Of a stretch of DNA of 64,000 bases, positions 43,285 through 53,111 are shown one piece after another (within the stretch, counting starts at the first letter, position 1; each line of letters starts with the position of its first letter). Both the position numbers and the translations under genes were made by a program. Source of the stretch: UKL13-3 sp044353855 (lineage in GTDB: Bacteria > Bacteroidota > Bacteroidia > UKL13-3); contig JBILBF010000004.1 of assembly GCA_044353855.1 (NCBI GenBank), positions 124,001 through 188,000 of the forward strand, written 5' to 3'. The notes below the pieces were generated by a model. It worked only from the letters and a program-made list of their open reading frames with translations, was not told the origin of the DNA and made no database searches.

Positions 43285-44385
43285 TTAATTCAAATTAAGT
43301 GTAAGTTGAAAATGATTGCCATTTTGAATTATTTTAGTTACTGCTTGTGTATCTAATTTATGCATTGATATTCCAAATAACCGAACAGGTTTTAAAGGAA
43401 TATCAGGATGAAACAGTAACTCAATTGCAGTAGTCATTATTTCTTCTTTGGTTGCTATAAAATTTAAGTGAGTCTTGCTACGAGTTGTAACGGTAAAATC
43501 GTTGTACTTGATTTTGAGTGTAAGCGTTTTGGCTTTAGAGCCAGCTTTATGACAACGTATAGCAACATCAGTAGCAATGTCAATAATGCGTTCTTGCATC
43601 AATACAATATCCTCTATATCACTTTCAAATGTTTCTTCTGACCCAATAGATTTTCTTATTCTATTGGGTTGAACAGCTCTATCATCAATACCTCTTGCAA
43701 TATGATAATAGTAGTTTCCATGTTTTACGCCAAATAGGTCAATGCATTTTTCTTGAGTCAATTGTTTTAAATCTTTGCCTGAATAAATGCCTAGATGGTT
43801 CATTTTTTCAGCCGTCACTTTTCCAATTCCAAAAAAATCACCAATGTTTAACTTCTCAATAAATTCTTCTGCTTTATTTGGCGTAATAATGGTTATTCCA
43901 TTTGGTTTGTGATAACCTGATGCAATTTTGGCTAAGAACTTACAATACGAAACACCAGCTGATGCTGTAAGTCCGGTTTCAATGTGTATTTGAGCTTTAA
44001 TTTTTTGAGCTATTTCGGTTGCCAGTGTTATGCCCTTTTTGTTTTCAGTTACATCTAAATACGCTTCATCCAAAGAAAGAGGTTCTACTAAATCGGTGTA
44101 TTGTTTAAATATAGCCATCACAATTTGGGATGCTTGTTTATATTTTTCAAAATTGGGTTTTACAAAAATAAGTTCAGGACATTTTTGTGCTGCAATTTTG
44201 GATGACATGGCTGAACGTACACCAAATTTTCGAGCTTCGTAACTAGCTGCTGCTACCACACCACGTTCGCGTGAACCACCAACTGCAATCGGTTTTCCTA
44301 ACAATTCGGGATTATCTCTTTGCTCAACCGAAGCAAAAAAAGCATCCATATCAATATGTATAATTTTACGTTGAATATCGTTGAT
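43285..44385 (-). CDS. dinB: DNA polymerase IV (Y family), no canonical start codon
   Basis: 354 residues from ATG 44349, or 366 if it begins at 44385. Error-prone bypass polymerase. The motif HIDMDAFFASVEQ, EPLSLDEAYLDVTE (catalytic DE), KKFLAKIASGYHKPNG-type and the FFGIGKVTAEKMNHLGI helix-hairpin-helix are all present. But the first metal-binding aspartate is the D before MDAFF, so the ATG at 44349 is one residue too late. The frame stays open upstream (INDIQRKIIHIDMD) with no ATG, GTG or TTG before the stop at 44412-44410. The best candidate is ATC at 44385 in place of an expected ATG. Either a non-standard start, a base error, or a start-codon mutation. Downstream of uvrA. Confidence 0.85.
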   Translation of the reverse strand: MNDIQRKIIHIDMDAFFASVEQRDNPELLGKPIAVGGSRERGVVAAASYEARKFGVRSAMSSKIAAQKCPELIFVKPNFEKYKQASQIVMAIFKQYTDLVEPLSLDEAYLDVTENKKGITLATEIAQKIKAQIHIETGLTASAGVSYCKFLAKIASGYHKPNGITIITPNKAEEFIEKLNIGDFFGIGKVTAEKMNHLGIYSGKDLKQLTQEKCIDLFGVKHGNYYYHIARGIDDRAVQPNRIRKSIGSEETFESDIEDIVLMQERIIDIATDVAIRCHKAGSKAKTLTLKIKYNDFTVTTRSKTHLNFIATKEEIMTTAIELLFHPDIPLKPVRLFGISMHKLDTQAVTKIIQNGNHFQLTLNLN

Positions 44386-44403
44386 GATGAAGTTGCTAAT
44401 TAC

Positions 44404-44437
44404 GCTAATCTATGGATGCTTATTGCCATAGATTAGC
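44404..44437. repeat. 12-bp perfect inverted repeat between uvrA and dinB
   Basis: GCTAATCTATGG (44404-44415) and CCATAGATTAGC (44426-44437) are exact complements with a 10-nt spacer. It overlaps the stop codon upstream of the dinB frame and lies about 82 nt past the uvrA stop. No U-tract follows on the minus strand, so it is not a standard intrinsic terminator; it may be an operator or an mRNA structure. Confidence 0.8.
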
Positions 44438-44518
44438 ACAGATTTTTGAATTCAATAATCCTAAAAATATATGCCAATCAATCTACGTTTTTTAGCATCA
44501 ATAGAATAGGATTGAAGA

Positions 44519-47401
44519 TTAAGTTAGTTTTTCTTTTAAGTATTTTCCAGTATAACTAGCCTTTACTTTGATAAGGTCTTCAGGTGTTCCTTCAAATACA
44601 AGTGTTCCTCCATTATCTCCTGCTTCAGGTCCAAGGTCAATTACCCAATCGGCACATTTTATAACATCCATATTGTGTTCAATAACTATTATAGAGTTTC
44701 CTTGTTTAATTAATGCATCAAACGAAGCAAGTAGTTTTTTGATATCATTAAAATGCAAGCCAGTGGTTGGTTCATCAAAAATAAACAATACATGGTCACT
44801 GTTTTTTCCCCTTCCTAAAAAGGTTGCAAGTTTAACACGTTGGGCTTCTCCACCAGAGAGTGTATTTGACGATTGCCCAAGTTGAACATAACCAAGTCCA
44901 ACATCTTGAAGGGGTTTAATTTTATGTATAATGGATTGTTCTTCATTAAAGAATTCAATAGCCTCATCCACGCTTAAATTTAATATATCACTGATGTTTT
45001 TACCTCTAACTTTTACATCCAATACTTCTTCTTTAAATCGAGCACCTTTGCATTCCTCGCACAACAAATGAATATCTGCCATAAACTGCATTTCTATGGT
45101 TACTTCACCTTCACCTTGGCAGGTTTCACAACGTCCACCATCCACATTAAATGAAAAATGTTGTGGTTTGTATCCTCTGTTTTTAGAAAGTGTTTGAGAG
45201 GCATATAATTCACGAATTAGGTCGTAAGCTTTAATATATGTTATAGGATTTGAACGTGATGATTTTCCAATTGGATTTTGATCTACTAATTCTATTTGTT
45301 TAATGCTTTTAATATTACCTTCAATTGCATCATGTGCTCCTGTTTTTTCACCACTGTAATTTCCTAATTGTTTTTGCAAGGCTGGAAACAAAACACTTTT
45401 TACCAACGATGTTTTGCCTGAACCCGAAACGCCTGTAACTACTGAAAGTACATGTAATGGGAAACGAGCCGTTACGCCTTTTAAATTGAATTGACGTGCA
45501 CCTTTTATTGTTATAAAATCGGTGGCAATTCTACGTTTTTTCGGAACCTCAACTTTTTCGATTCCTGTTAAGTATTTTCCGGTAAGACTATCCTTGCTTT
45601 TTTCAACTTCTTTTACTGTGCCTTGAGCAATTAAGTAACCGCCATTTATTCCTGCTTGTGGTCCAATATCAATCAGTTCGTCAGCTACTTTCATCATGTC
45701 TTCATCGTGTTCTACCACAACTACTGTATTGCCTATATCTCTTAATTTTTGTAAAACACCAATTAGTTTTTCTGTATCACGTGAGTGTAAACCAATGCTA
45801 GGTTCATCTAAAATATATAACGACCCAACCAAACTGCTACCCAATGATGTTGCTAAATTTATTCGTTGAGATTCTCCACCTGAAAGACTATTGGATAATC
45901 TATTTAATGATAAATAACCGAGTCCAACATGTTGTAAAAAAAGCAACCTTGTGCTTATTTCAGTTAGCATTCTTTTGGCTATTTCAGCTTGTTGAGTTGC
46001 AAGTGATAGGTGTTGAAAATAGGATGCTGCATCATCTATGCTCATTAATAATAATTCAGATAGTGGTTTGTAATCACCCATTTTGCCGTTTCGAATTGCA
46101 GTATTAACAATTCGAACATAACTGGCATCCTTTCGCAACCGTGTACCTTTACATTCTGTGCAGACTGTTTTTCCTCTATAACGAGCCAACATAACCCTGT
46201 ATTGAATTTTATAAGTCTGTTTTTCTAAGTCTTTAAAAAATCCATTAATACCTTCCCAAGTGGAATCTCCTTGCCATAAAAAATCTTTCTGAGTACTATC
46301 AAGTTCATAATATGCTTTGTGTATAGGAAATTTATTTTTTGCACTGAGCTTTATAAAATGTGTTTTCCACTCACTCATTTTTTCACCTTTCCAGGGAATA
46401 ATTGCATCTTGATAAATAGAAATACTCTTATCGGGTACAACAAGGTCTTCATCAATGCCAATGACCGATCCAAATCCTTCACATGTTTTACAAGCGCCAT
46501 AAGGATTGTTAAAGCTAAAAAAATTTACGTTTGGCTCTTCAAAAGTAATTCCATCCAATTCAAATTTATGGCTAAATGAAGTTTGACTAAATGTACCATC
46601 TTCTTTTATAACATGAATAAGGCAATCATTATGGCCTTCAAAAAATGCTGTTTGTACCGAATCTGCTATTCTATTCTGAAAGTCTTCATCATCTTTAATA
46701 ATGGCAAACCGATCAATCAATAAATACAATTTGGATTCAACTGGTTTCGTTATGGTTTTATTTTTACTGGTTTTTTTTGCACCAATTGGAGGGGATTCAA
46801 TTTGTTGATCTTTTATGAAATCTTCAATATCTATGGCTGTTTCATTAATGAGGAGTCTTGAAAATCCATTTTGTAAATAAACTTCGAGTTGTTTTTTGAG
46901 GTCTTTTTCGGGTGCAATCGAAACCAATAACAAGACTCGGGTTTCTTCTGGCAATAACAATAAATGATTTACCACACTTTCTACTGTATCTCTTTTTACA
47001 ACCTTTCCAGAAATAGGAGAGAAGGTAACGCCAATGCGGGCATACAATAATTTTAAGTAATCATATATTTCAGTTGTTGTAGCTACTGTAGATCTAGGAT
47101 TTCGTGTATTTACTTTTTGTTCAATAGCAATTGCTGGAGATATACCATGTATATAATCTACATCGGGTTTATTCATCTTCCCCAAAAATTGACGAGCATA
47201 AGCTGATAAACTTTCAACGTACCTTCTTTGACCCTCGGCATACAATGTGTCAAAAACCAAGCTCGATTTACCTGACCCCGAAACCCCAGTTACAACTGTT
47301 AATTTATTACGCTGAATGGTAACATCTATGTTTTTTAAGTTGTGTACCCTTGCACCTTTTATAATGATATTCTTTGTTTTTTGTTCGCTTTTAAATTTCA
47401 T
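44519..47401 (-). CDS. uvrA: UvrABC excinuclease subunit A
   Basis: 960 residues. Two ABC ATPase modules: Walker A GVSGSGKSSLVFDTLY near residue 40 and GVSGSGKTSLVKSVLFP near 665; signature LSGGESQRINLATSLGS and LSGGEAQRVKLATFLG. Zinc-binding cysteine pairs are in CKTCEGFGSVIG, CTECKGTRLR and CETCQGEGEVT...CEECKGARF. It scans DNA for bulky lesions and loads UvrB. A Lys/Thr-rich insertion near residue 210-230 (SPPIGAKKTSKNKTITKP) is a local lineage feature. It starts 118 nt upstream of dinB on the same strand. Confidence 0.98.
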   Translation of the reverse strand: MKFKSEQKTKNIIIKGARVHNLKNIDVTIQRNKLTVVTGVSGSGKSSLVFDTLYAEGQRRYVESLSAYARQFLGKMNKPDVDYIHGISPAIAIEQKVNTRNPRSTVATTTEIYDYLKLLYARIGVTFSPISGKVVKRDTVESVVNHLLLLPEETRVLLLVSIAPEKDLKKQLEVYLQNGFSRLLINETAIDIEDFIKDQQIESPPIGAKKTSKNKTITKPVESKLYLLIDRFAIIKDDEDFQNRIADSVQTAFFEGHNDCLIHVIKEDGTFSQTSFSHKFELDGITFEEPNVNFFSFNNPYGACKTCEGFGSVIGIDEDLVVPDKSISIYQDAIIPWKGEKMSEWKTHFIKLSAKNKFPIHKAYYELDSTQKDFLWQGDSTWEGINGFFKDLEKQTYKIQYRVMLARYRGKTVCTECKGTRLRKDASYVRIVNTAIRNGKMGDYKPLSELLLMSIDDAASYFQHLSLATQQAEIAKRMLTEISTRLLFLQHVGLGYLSLNRLSNSLSGGESQRINLATSLGSSLVGSLYILDEPSIGLHSRDTEKLIGVLQKLRDIGNTVVVVEHDEDMMKVADELIDIGPQAGINGGYLIAQGTVKEVEKSKDSLTGKYLTGIEKVEVPKKRRIATDFITIKGARQFNLKGVTARFPLHVLSVVTGVSGSGKTSLVKSVLFPALQKQLGNYSGEKTGAHDAIEGNIKSIKQIELVDQNPIGKSSRSNPITYIKAYDLIRELYASQTLSKNRGYKPQHFSFNVDGGRCETCQGEGEVTIEMQFMADIHLLCEECKGARFKEEVLDVKVRGKNISDILNLSVDEAIEFFNEEQSIIHKIKPLQDVGLGYVQLGQSSNTLSGGEAQRVKLATFLGRGKNSDHVLFIFDEPTTGLHFNDIKKLLASFDALIKQGNSIIVIEHNMDVIKCADWVIDLGPEAGDNGGTLVFEGTPEDLIKVKASYTGKYLKEKLT

Positions 47402-47651
47402 TTCAAGACCTTAAATCCTTTCAAATTAAAGCATTTCGAAGGGAAATAGTTTTACATTTTAAAAGTATTTTATGCGAATGTTGAACATTCTAGCTGACAC
47501 AAATTTTACAGTTAAAAATGATAAATGTTTTGTTTTTCAAAATGTTTGCTTAGATTCGAATTACATTTTAACCATTACCTAAAAAATAAAACAGCCTATA
47601 GCAACATAATTCTACACTAATTTATTTCTCTTAACATTCAATTTTTTAACC

Positions 47652-48230
47652 ATGAATATTCAGAAAATTAGTGATCAAGAATTGATCCTGCTGTATCAAC
47701 AAGGTAATGAGGCTAGCCTCGAAATTTTAATTAAACGTCACCAACGCAATGTTTATACAGCAATTTATTTGCTTGTAAAAAATAGAGCATTGGCTGAAGA
47801 TATTTTTCAAGAAGCGTTTATCAAAATCATCAATACCTTGCGCTCCGATAAATATAACGAAGAAGGAAAATTTGCTCCTTGGGCTGCTCGTGTTGCCAGA
47901 AACTTAACAATTGACTACATACGTAAGATGAAGCGTGATGTAACTATTACGGACAGTCAAGGTAATGATATATTTAACTACATCACCATTGCTGAAGAAT
48001 CGAATGAAGATAAAATTATTCGAAATCAATCAGAACATAATATCAGACAATTGGTGAAAAAATTACCTGAGGAACAACGCCAAGTGCTTATTATGAGACA
48101 GTGGGGTGATATGAGTTTTCAAGAAATTGCAGATGCAACTGGGGTTAGCATAAATACAGCATTAGGCAGAATGCGTTATGCTTTAAATAACTTACGGAAA
48201 ATGATGGAGCAGCAACAAACAAATGTATAA
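47652..48230 (+). CDS. ECF-type RNA polymerase sigma factor
   Basis: 192 residues. Region 2 (about 20-90) includes EILIKRHQRNVYTAIYLLV and AEDIFQEAFIKIIN; region 4 (about 130-185) has LPEEQRQVLIMRQWGDMSF, then EIADATGVSINTALGRMRYAL. It directs core polymerase to a small promoter set. The 250 nt upstream (47402-47651) is AT-rich with no gene and no clear TAnnTTTG. A 77-residue protein gene follows 113 nt downstream. Confidence 0.95.
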   Translation: MNIQKISDQELILLYQQGNEASLEILIKRHQRNVYTAIYLLVKNRALAEDIFQEAFIKIINTLRSDKYNEEGKFAPWAARVARNLTIDYIRKMKRDVTITDSQGNDIFNYITIAEESNEDKIIRNQSEHNIRQLVKKLPEEQRQVLIMRQWGDMSFQEIADATGVSINTALGRMRYALNNLRKMMEQQQTNV

Positions 48231-48343
48231 TTCTTACAATCAAGATATTGTATTATAATCATTGTTAAGTATTAAGAATTTATACTAAATTTTAGTGTTG
48301 TTCCGTTTAGGTTGTAACTAACATAAAAAATACGCTATAGCCT

Positions 48344-48577
48344 ATGTCTAAAATTTACACTTCAAATGATTTTATCCGCTTTATTTACCAAGAAACATCA
48401 CAAGCGGAGGCTTCAAACATTCAACATTTTATTAGTCACAACTTACAAGCCAAAGAAGAGCTCGATTCATTAAGAGAAATTCTTGGTATGTTGGATGAAG
48501 TTGATTTAGATGCTCATCCTACTTCCATACAATTGGTGTTGGAACATGCACACAGGTTAGCCGAAGAAGTTATCTAA
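48344..48577 (+). CDS. Small acidic helical protein downstream of the sigma factor, possible sigma partner
   Basis: 77 residues, mostly helical and acidic, with no membrane segment or zinc motif. The middle part QEAEASNIQHFI-like, LQAKEELDSLREILGMLDE and the C-terminal SIQLVLEHAHRLAEEVI resemble the N-terminal half of Bacteroidota anti-sigma factors, whose partner genes stand next to ECF sigma genes. The role is inferred from position only. Its stop is 1 nt from that of the convergent DUF4294 gene. Confidence 0.6.
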   Translation: MSKIYTSNDFIRFIYQETSQAEASNIQHFISHNLQAKEELDSLREILGMLDEVDLDAHPTSIQLVLEHAHRLAEEVI

Positions 48578-48578
48578 C

Positions 48579-49100
48579 TTATTCAAATCCGAGTGTTTTA
48601 ATAATATGTTCAATTTGCCAATCCTCAACCGGATTGTATTCATTTTTAAGATCTGCAGAAAACATTTTAGCTAAACCTTGCCAATACATAGCTGTAAAAC
48701 TTCCACGGTATTCTTTCAATAAAGTATAAGTATCTTTACCTGTTTCACGGTGAATAAGCTTAATTAATAGTTTACCTTGAGACACTGTGAGATTAACCAA
48801 ATCGTCCATGAATTGGTCTTTAATGGCTTCTTCTGTTCGTTTTAAGTATTCCTTTTTTGTTTTATCACTGCTCAGTAATTGTAAGTTTTGCTCCATTAAC
48901 TGAAACCTAAAACCAGCCATCTTAGCATATGGCAAAGCTTTTTTTACATCTCTTATCAGTTTTTGATATCGCTTTTCATACTCAGGATCCTTTTGTGCTT
49001 CTTTGATAAAAGCAGGTAATGTGTATTGTTTCATTGTATCCTGTTGTGCAAACAGTTTTGCTGATACCATTACCAAAACGATGAGTATATATTTTTTCAT
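48579..49100 (-). CDS. DUF4294 exported protein
   Basis: 173 residues with a signal peptide (ending KLFAQ, about residue 19). The segment PYAKMAGFRFQLMEQNLQ, SDKTKKEYLKRTEEAIKDQF and LTVSQGKLLIKLIHRETGKDTY are characteristic of DUF4294, a Bacteroidota envelope family of unknown function. Near it stand ompA-like and lgt genes on the same strand, so it may be part of an envelope-gene run. The gap to the OmpA gene is 32 nt. Confidence 0.88.
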   Translation of the reverse strand: MKKYILIVLVMVSAKLFAQQDTMKQYTLPAFIKEAQKDPEYEKRYQKLIRDVKKALPYAKMAGFRFQLMEQNLQLLSSDKTKKEYLKRTEEAIKDQFMDDLVNLTVSQGKLLIKLIHRETGKDTYTLLKEYRGSFTAMYWQGLAKMFSADLKNEYNPVEDWQIEHIIKTLGFE

Positions 49101-49132
49101 AATTTACTTGTCTTAATAATAGTGCCAAATAG

Positions 49133-50251
49133 TTATTCAATGATAAAAAACTCAACACGTCTGTTTTGTTCACGACCTTCTTCCGAGATATTATCTGCAA
49201 TTGGTTCAGTACTCGCTTTACCTTCTGATGAAATTCGAATAGGTAAAATTCCCTGCTTAATTAAATAGTTGCCTACAGCAATTGCTCTTCCTGAAGATAG
49301 TTTTTGATTGTATTCGTTAGTTCCTTTTGAGTCGGTATGTCCTGTTATATGTATTGCATAATTTGGGTGTGTTTTTAAATAATGTACTAGCACATCTAAT
49401 TCTTTAAATGATGGAGGAAGTAGAATTGTTTTATCAAATTCGAAAAATACATTTTTGAGGATAACAGCTTTTTGTGTTAAAAATGTATCCTGTTCTTGAT
49501 TGTTTGTTAATGGCAATTCTATTTTGTTTTCAAAAAGATTTATACTACCAGCACAACTTTTTTTGTAATTATGTCTACGCGTTTCTGCATAGTATATAGT
49601 GCTTAAACTGTCAGTGTCGCAATTCATCTTGTGGTTTATTGGCGTTAGGCTTACACTGTCTATCGCATAAATACACATTTCTGCTTTTTTGTTAATTCGT
49701 TTCCAATACAGCAAACTATCAACCTTAAAATTTCCTATGATTAAAAACTGTTCGTGACCATTGGCTATATAGTTAGCCGATATTTTTTTCCAAGTATTTT
49801 TTTTTCCTAAAAACTTTTTGCCATTGCTAAATTTCAACTGATAAGGAACGGTTAACCTTTCATCTGAAAAAGTGATGGTAAACGAATCACTGAAATATGC
49901 ACCTAACTCATCCAATATAAATTGTTTAGGTTTTATGTACATAGAAAGTTGGTAAGATTTACCTTTTTGTAGGGAACATAAAATTGGGACTTGTAAATAG
50001 GTTCGGTAGTTATTCCCTCCAATTGCTGAAGCAACAATTTCAATTCCATTGCTTCCTTCTATTCCATCACGAGGATAATTTGTGGAGGTGTATTTACTAA
50101 AATTTGTTTTAAACCAACCAGATGGACAACACCCAACTGTATTTTCGCAACATATATTGATGTCTTCGAAAGCGCCATTGGGTAATAAGTTTTGGGCATT
50201 GAGGTTAATACAAATTACCAGTCCTAAAAAAATACTAAATTTTGGTAGCAT
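49133..50251 (-). CDS. OmpA-family outer-membrane protein
   Basis: About 372 residues from the ATG at 50251; a start at 50266 also exists but the inner one gives the better signal peptide (MLPKFSIFLGLVICINLNAQ). Residues about 20-240 form an N-terminal domain with paired cysteines (DINICCENTVGCCPSGW). The C-terminal OmpA domain (about 255-372) shows VFFEFDKTILLPPSFKELD, HITGHTDSKGTNEYNQKLS, GRAIAVGNYLIKQG and EQNRRVEFFI, nearly consensus. Role: binding peptidoglycan. Overlaps the end of lgt by about 17 nt, so they are cotranscribed. Confidence 0.9.
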   Translation of the reverse strand: MLPKFSIFLGLVICINLNAQNLLPNGAFEDINICCENTVGCCPSGWFKTNFSKYTSTNYPRDGIEGSNGIEIVASAIGGNNYRTYLQVPILCSLQKGKSYQLSMYIKPKQFILDELGAYFSDSFTITFSDERLTVPYQLKFSNGKKFLGKKNTWKKISANYIANGHEQFLIIGNFKVDSLLYWKRINKKAEMCIYAIDSVSLTPINHKMNCDTDSLSTIYYAETRRHNYKKSCAGSINLFENKIELPLTNNQEQDTFLTQKAVILKNVFFEFDKTILLPPSFKELDVLVHYLKTHPNYAIHITGHTDSKGTNEYNQKLSSGRAIAVGNYLIKQGILPIRISSEGKASTEPIADNISEEGREQNRRVEFFIIE

Positions 50252-51395
50252 TCTTGTGTTTAACATACAAGTAAACAGTGTAACCTATTCCTATGATAAA
50301 AAATAAGGAAGAAATAATTTCAGCTTGCGTAATGTGTTTTCCTGCAATTGTATAAGTAGTATTTACTCTGATTTGCTCAATTAAAAACCGTTCCATCCCA
50401 TTAAATATAAGGTAAATGCTAAAAAGCATTGCTGGTATTTGAACTCGTTTACGAATAGACCATAAAACACCAAAAATTGCAAATGACATGAGTACTTCAT
50501 AAAAAGGGGTGGGGTAAACCGGAATGGGTAACTCAAAACAATGCCGTCCTTCACATCCTATAATTGGGATACCTTCACCCAAAACGTTATGGGCATATTT
50601 CATACTCCACATCCAATCGGGTAAAATAGCCATCCATTCTGGTTTAGGTGCTAGGTTTTCAATTCCCCAATCGCCATCGCCACTTAAGTGGCATCCTATA
50701 CGACCAATACCATAAGCAAAAATTAAAGCTGGTGCTGTGGCATCTATCATGTGTTTCCAGTTAATTCCGTTTTTGTTAGTATACCTTAAAATGGCAATGG
50801 CTGCTACAATTAATCCACCATAATATGTAAGTCCACTAAATGAAAACAATGCTCCAATTGGGTCTATTGCAAAATCATTTAAGTTTTCTAAGTTGTGAAA
50901 TATTTTGGCTCCCAACAATCCAGCAATTGCTCCAATCAATATTACATTACCCATTAATTCATAAGGATGTACTATAATTATTTTCTCTTGAGGTTCCTGT
51001 TTTTTTGCTTTGTCGTCTTCTTGTTTTTGAAAAAAATAGGCAATTCCTCCTCCTAAAATTGCTCCAAGAAAATTACCACGAGTAGAAAGTAAAAAGGTTT
51101 GTGTGTTAGCGAGTAAGTCGGAGTAATTAAAAACAGCTTCAATAACTTTAAACCCTATAAGTGCGCCAAAAAAAACTTGAATAATATACTCTTGAACAGT
51201 CACTCTTTTGTTCAAGATTATTTTTTTGGATATTGGAAACAATAGTCCTGCTGCTTCTTTTCTTTTGAGTTCGCTAGCTGTTAACCAATAAGCTGCCATA
51301 AAAGCAACCCCCATAAAAAAACCAAAAGTTTGAATAGGTAGTGGAATGTAAATCCCAAATAGGTCGTTGATAAGGTCGGAAATGGTTGCGTACAT
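50235..51395 (-). CDS. lgt: Prolipoprotein diacylglyceryl transferase
   Basis: 386 residues, longer than E. coli Lgt (291) because of a charged loop near residues 130-150 (KQEDDKAKKQEPQEK). It attaches diacylglycerol to the lipobox cysteine, on the inner membrane. About seven membrane segments are visible, with the family's key region GIGRIGCHLSGDGDWG (the R of GR is essential in the enzyme) and the ending RFLIEQIRVNTTY. It supports the many lipoproteins seen in the window. Confidence 0.92.
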   Translation of the reverse strand: MYATISDLINDLFGIYIPLPIQTFGFFMGVAFMAAYWLTASELKRKEAAGLLFPISKKIILNKRVTVQEYIIQVFFGALIGFKVIEAVFNYSDLLANTQTFLLSTRGNFLGAILGGGIAYFFQKQEDDKAKKQEPQEKIIIVHPYELMGNVILIGAIAGLLGAKIFHNLENLNDFAIDPIGALFSFSGLTYYGGLIVAAIAILRYTNKNGINWKHMIDATAPALIFAYGIGRIGCHLSGDGDWGIENLAPKPEWMAILPDWMWSMKYAHNVLGEGIPIIGCEGRHCFELPIPVYPTPFYEVLMSFAIFGVLWSIRKRVQIPAMLFSIYLIFNGMERFLIEQIRVNTTYTIAGKHITQAEIISSLFFIIGIGYTVYLYVKHKNATKI

Positions 51396-51529
51396 GAGTG
51401 AGTTTTTACAATACCACGAATAACGTATTTAGATTTCACTTTTGGTAATAGGAAATAACTGAAATATATTTAAGTGTTTTCCTAACGTTTTGTGAGATTA
51501 AATGGAATGATATTTAAAACAACGAATAG

Positions 51530-53011
51530 TTATTCTTCTTCATCTGTTCGTCTAGCTTCCATAGTAAACATAGCACTCATCAAATCTTTAAACTCAAAAC
51601 CACTATTCAATTGATGCTTGCTTAGTTGGCTATATTCAGAAAGTCCGTGCAATACAAATTCCATCATCAACAATTCTTCAGCCTTGTTCGTTTTACCCAG
51701 TGTTGATTTTACAATTTCTTTTAATCCTACTACTTTGGTTAGCTCTTTTTCGTATTCAACATTTGAAGCAGTTGATAATATACTTATGGTTTCGCCATCG
51801 TTAAACCAGTTGATAACTTCTGCATAAGGATTCGGCTTTTTTGATTTTTTAACTTTTTCGGGATTTGCAAATTGTTGGCTAAACAAGGTTCTGATAGCTT
51901 TGCCTATAAGCGTTTGAGCTACATTGTTTGAACCTTCCAATTCACCTTCGTATACCAATTCTACTTTACCTGTAATGCTTGGCAATACAGCAAACAAATC
52001 AGCAATGCGTAAATATGTTGATGTTTCACCATTTAATAAAATCCTACGTTCGGCAGCACTGTATAAATTTTCCATTGCACTAATGGTAAGCCTTGCCGAT
52101 ACACCACTTTTTTGGTCAACCAATTCACTTTGGCGTGCTTCCAATGCAATTTGTTCGATTAACGTACACAACAATTCATTGGCGGTAATGGCTGCTTTTT
52201 GTGCAGGTTTAATAGCTGCTTCCTGTTGCGTAATGGTTTTGGAAACAGCAATTGTTTTTGGATAATGCGTTAAAATCTGGCTGTCAATTCTATCCTTAAG
52301 TGGCGTTACAATACTACCTCGGTTTGTATAATCTTCGGGGTTGGCCGTAAACACAAATTGTACATCCAATGGCAAACGTAATTTGAAACCCCGGATTTGC
52401 ATATCTCCTTCCTGCAAAATATTAAACAGCGAAACCTGAATTCGTGCTTGCAAATCGGGCAACTCGTTTATTACAAAAATGCAACGGTGGCTTCTTGGAA
52501 TTAATCCAAAATGAATCACCCGTTCATCATTGTAGTGCAATTTTAACGTGGCTGCTTTAATGGGATCTACATCACCAATTAAATCGGCTACACTTACATC
52601 GGGTGTTGCAAGTTTTTCGGTGTATCGTTCGTTGCGGTGCATCCAAACTACTGGTGTTTTATCTCCATGTTCGGCAATTAAATCAAGCGCATATCTGCTC
52701 AAAGGTTCGAGTGGATCATCGTTTATTTCCGAACCTTTTACAACCGGAATATATTCATCCAATAAGTTGAGCATGAGCCGAGCAATGCGAGTTTTAGCTT
52801 GACCGCGCAATCCCAATAGGATAATATTGTGTTGTGATAAGATAGCAGTTTGCAATTGCGGCAATACTGTTTCGTCATAACCTTGAATACCCTCAAACGG
52901 GTTTTTTCCACCACGCAAAAACGCAATTAAATTCTCGCGCATTTCTTGTTTCACTGTTTTGGGTTTATACCCGCTTGCTTTTAATTGAGCTATTGTGTTT
53001 ATGTTGTTCAT
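51530..53011 (-). CDS. MoxR/ChlI-like AAA+ ATPase
   Basis: 493 residues. The N-terminal AAA+ core (about 40-300) resembles magnesium-chelatase subunit I/MoxR: GKNPFEGIQGYD, ARIQVSLFNILQEGDMQIRGF, FTANPEDYTNRGSIVTPLKDRI. Nucleotide motifs are unusual: Walker A GLRGQAKTR has A for the last G, and Walker B IFVINELPD has N for the first D; this variant is, as recalled, shared by a Bacteroidota/Acidobacteria subfamily. The C-terminal part is helical. Paired with the VWA gene downstream on the same strand (gap 100 nt); probably a chaperone-like pair, target unknown. Confidence 0.85.
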   Translation of the reverse strand: MNNINTIAQLKASGYKPKTVKQEMRENLIAFLRGGKNPFEGIQGYDETVLPQLQTAILSQHNIILLGLRGQAKTRIARLMLNLLDEYIPVVKGSEINDDPLEPLSRYALDLIAEHGDKTPVVWMHRNERYTEKLATPDVSVADLIGDVDPIKAATLKLHYNDERVIHFGLIPRSHRCIFVINELPDLQARIQVSLFNILQEGDMQIRGFKLRLPLDVQFVFTANPEDYTNRGSIVTPLKDRIDSQILTHYPKTIAVSKTITQQEAAIKPAQKAAITANELLCTLIEQIALEARQSELVDQKSGVSARLTISAMENLYSAAERRILLNGETSTYLRIADLFAVLPSITGKVELVYEGELEGSNNVAQTLIGKAIRTLFSQQFANPEKVKKSKKPNPYAEVINWFNDGETISILSTASNVEYEKELTKVVGLKEIVKSTLGKTNKAEELLMMEFVLHGLSEYSQLSKHQLNSGFEFKDLMSAMFTMEARRTDEEE

Positions 53012-53111
53012 GAAAATGCTTTTGGCAGTTAGCTTTGAGCTATTAGCCTTGGTTAGTTTATATTGTTTGTATTCGTTATCTATTTAAGTGTTCTGCTAAA
53101 GGCTAATCGCC

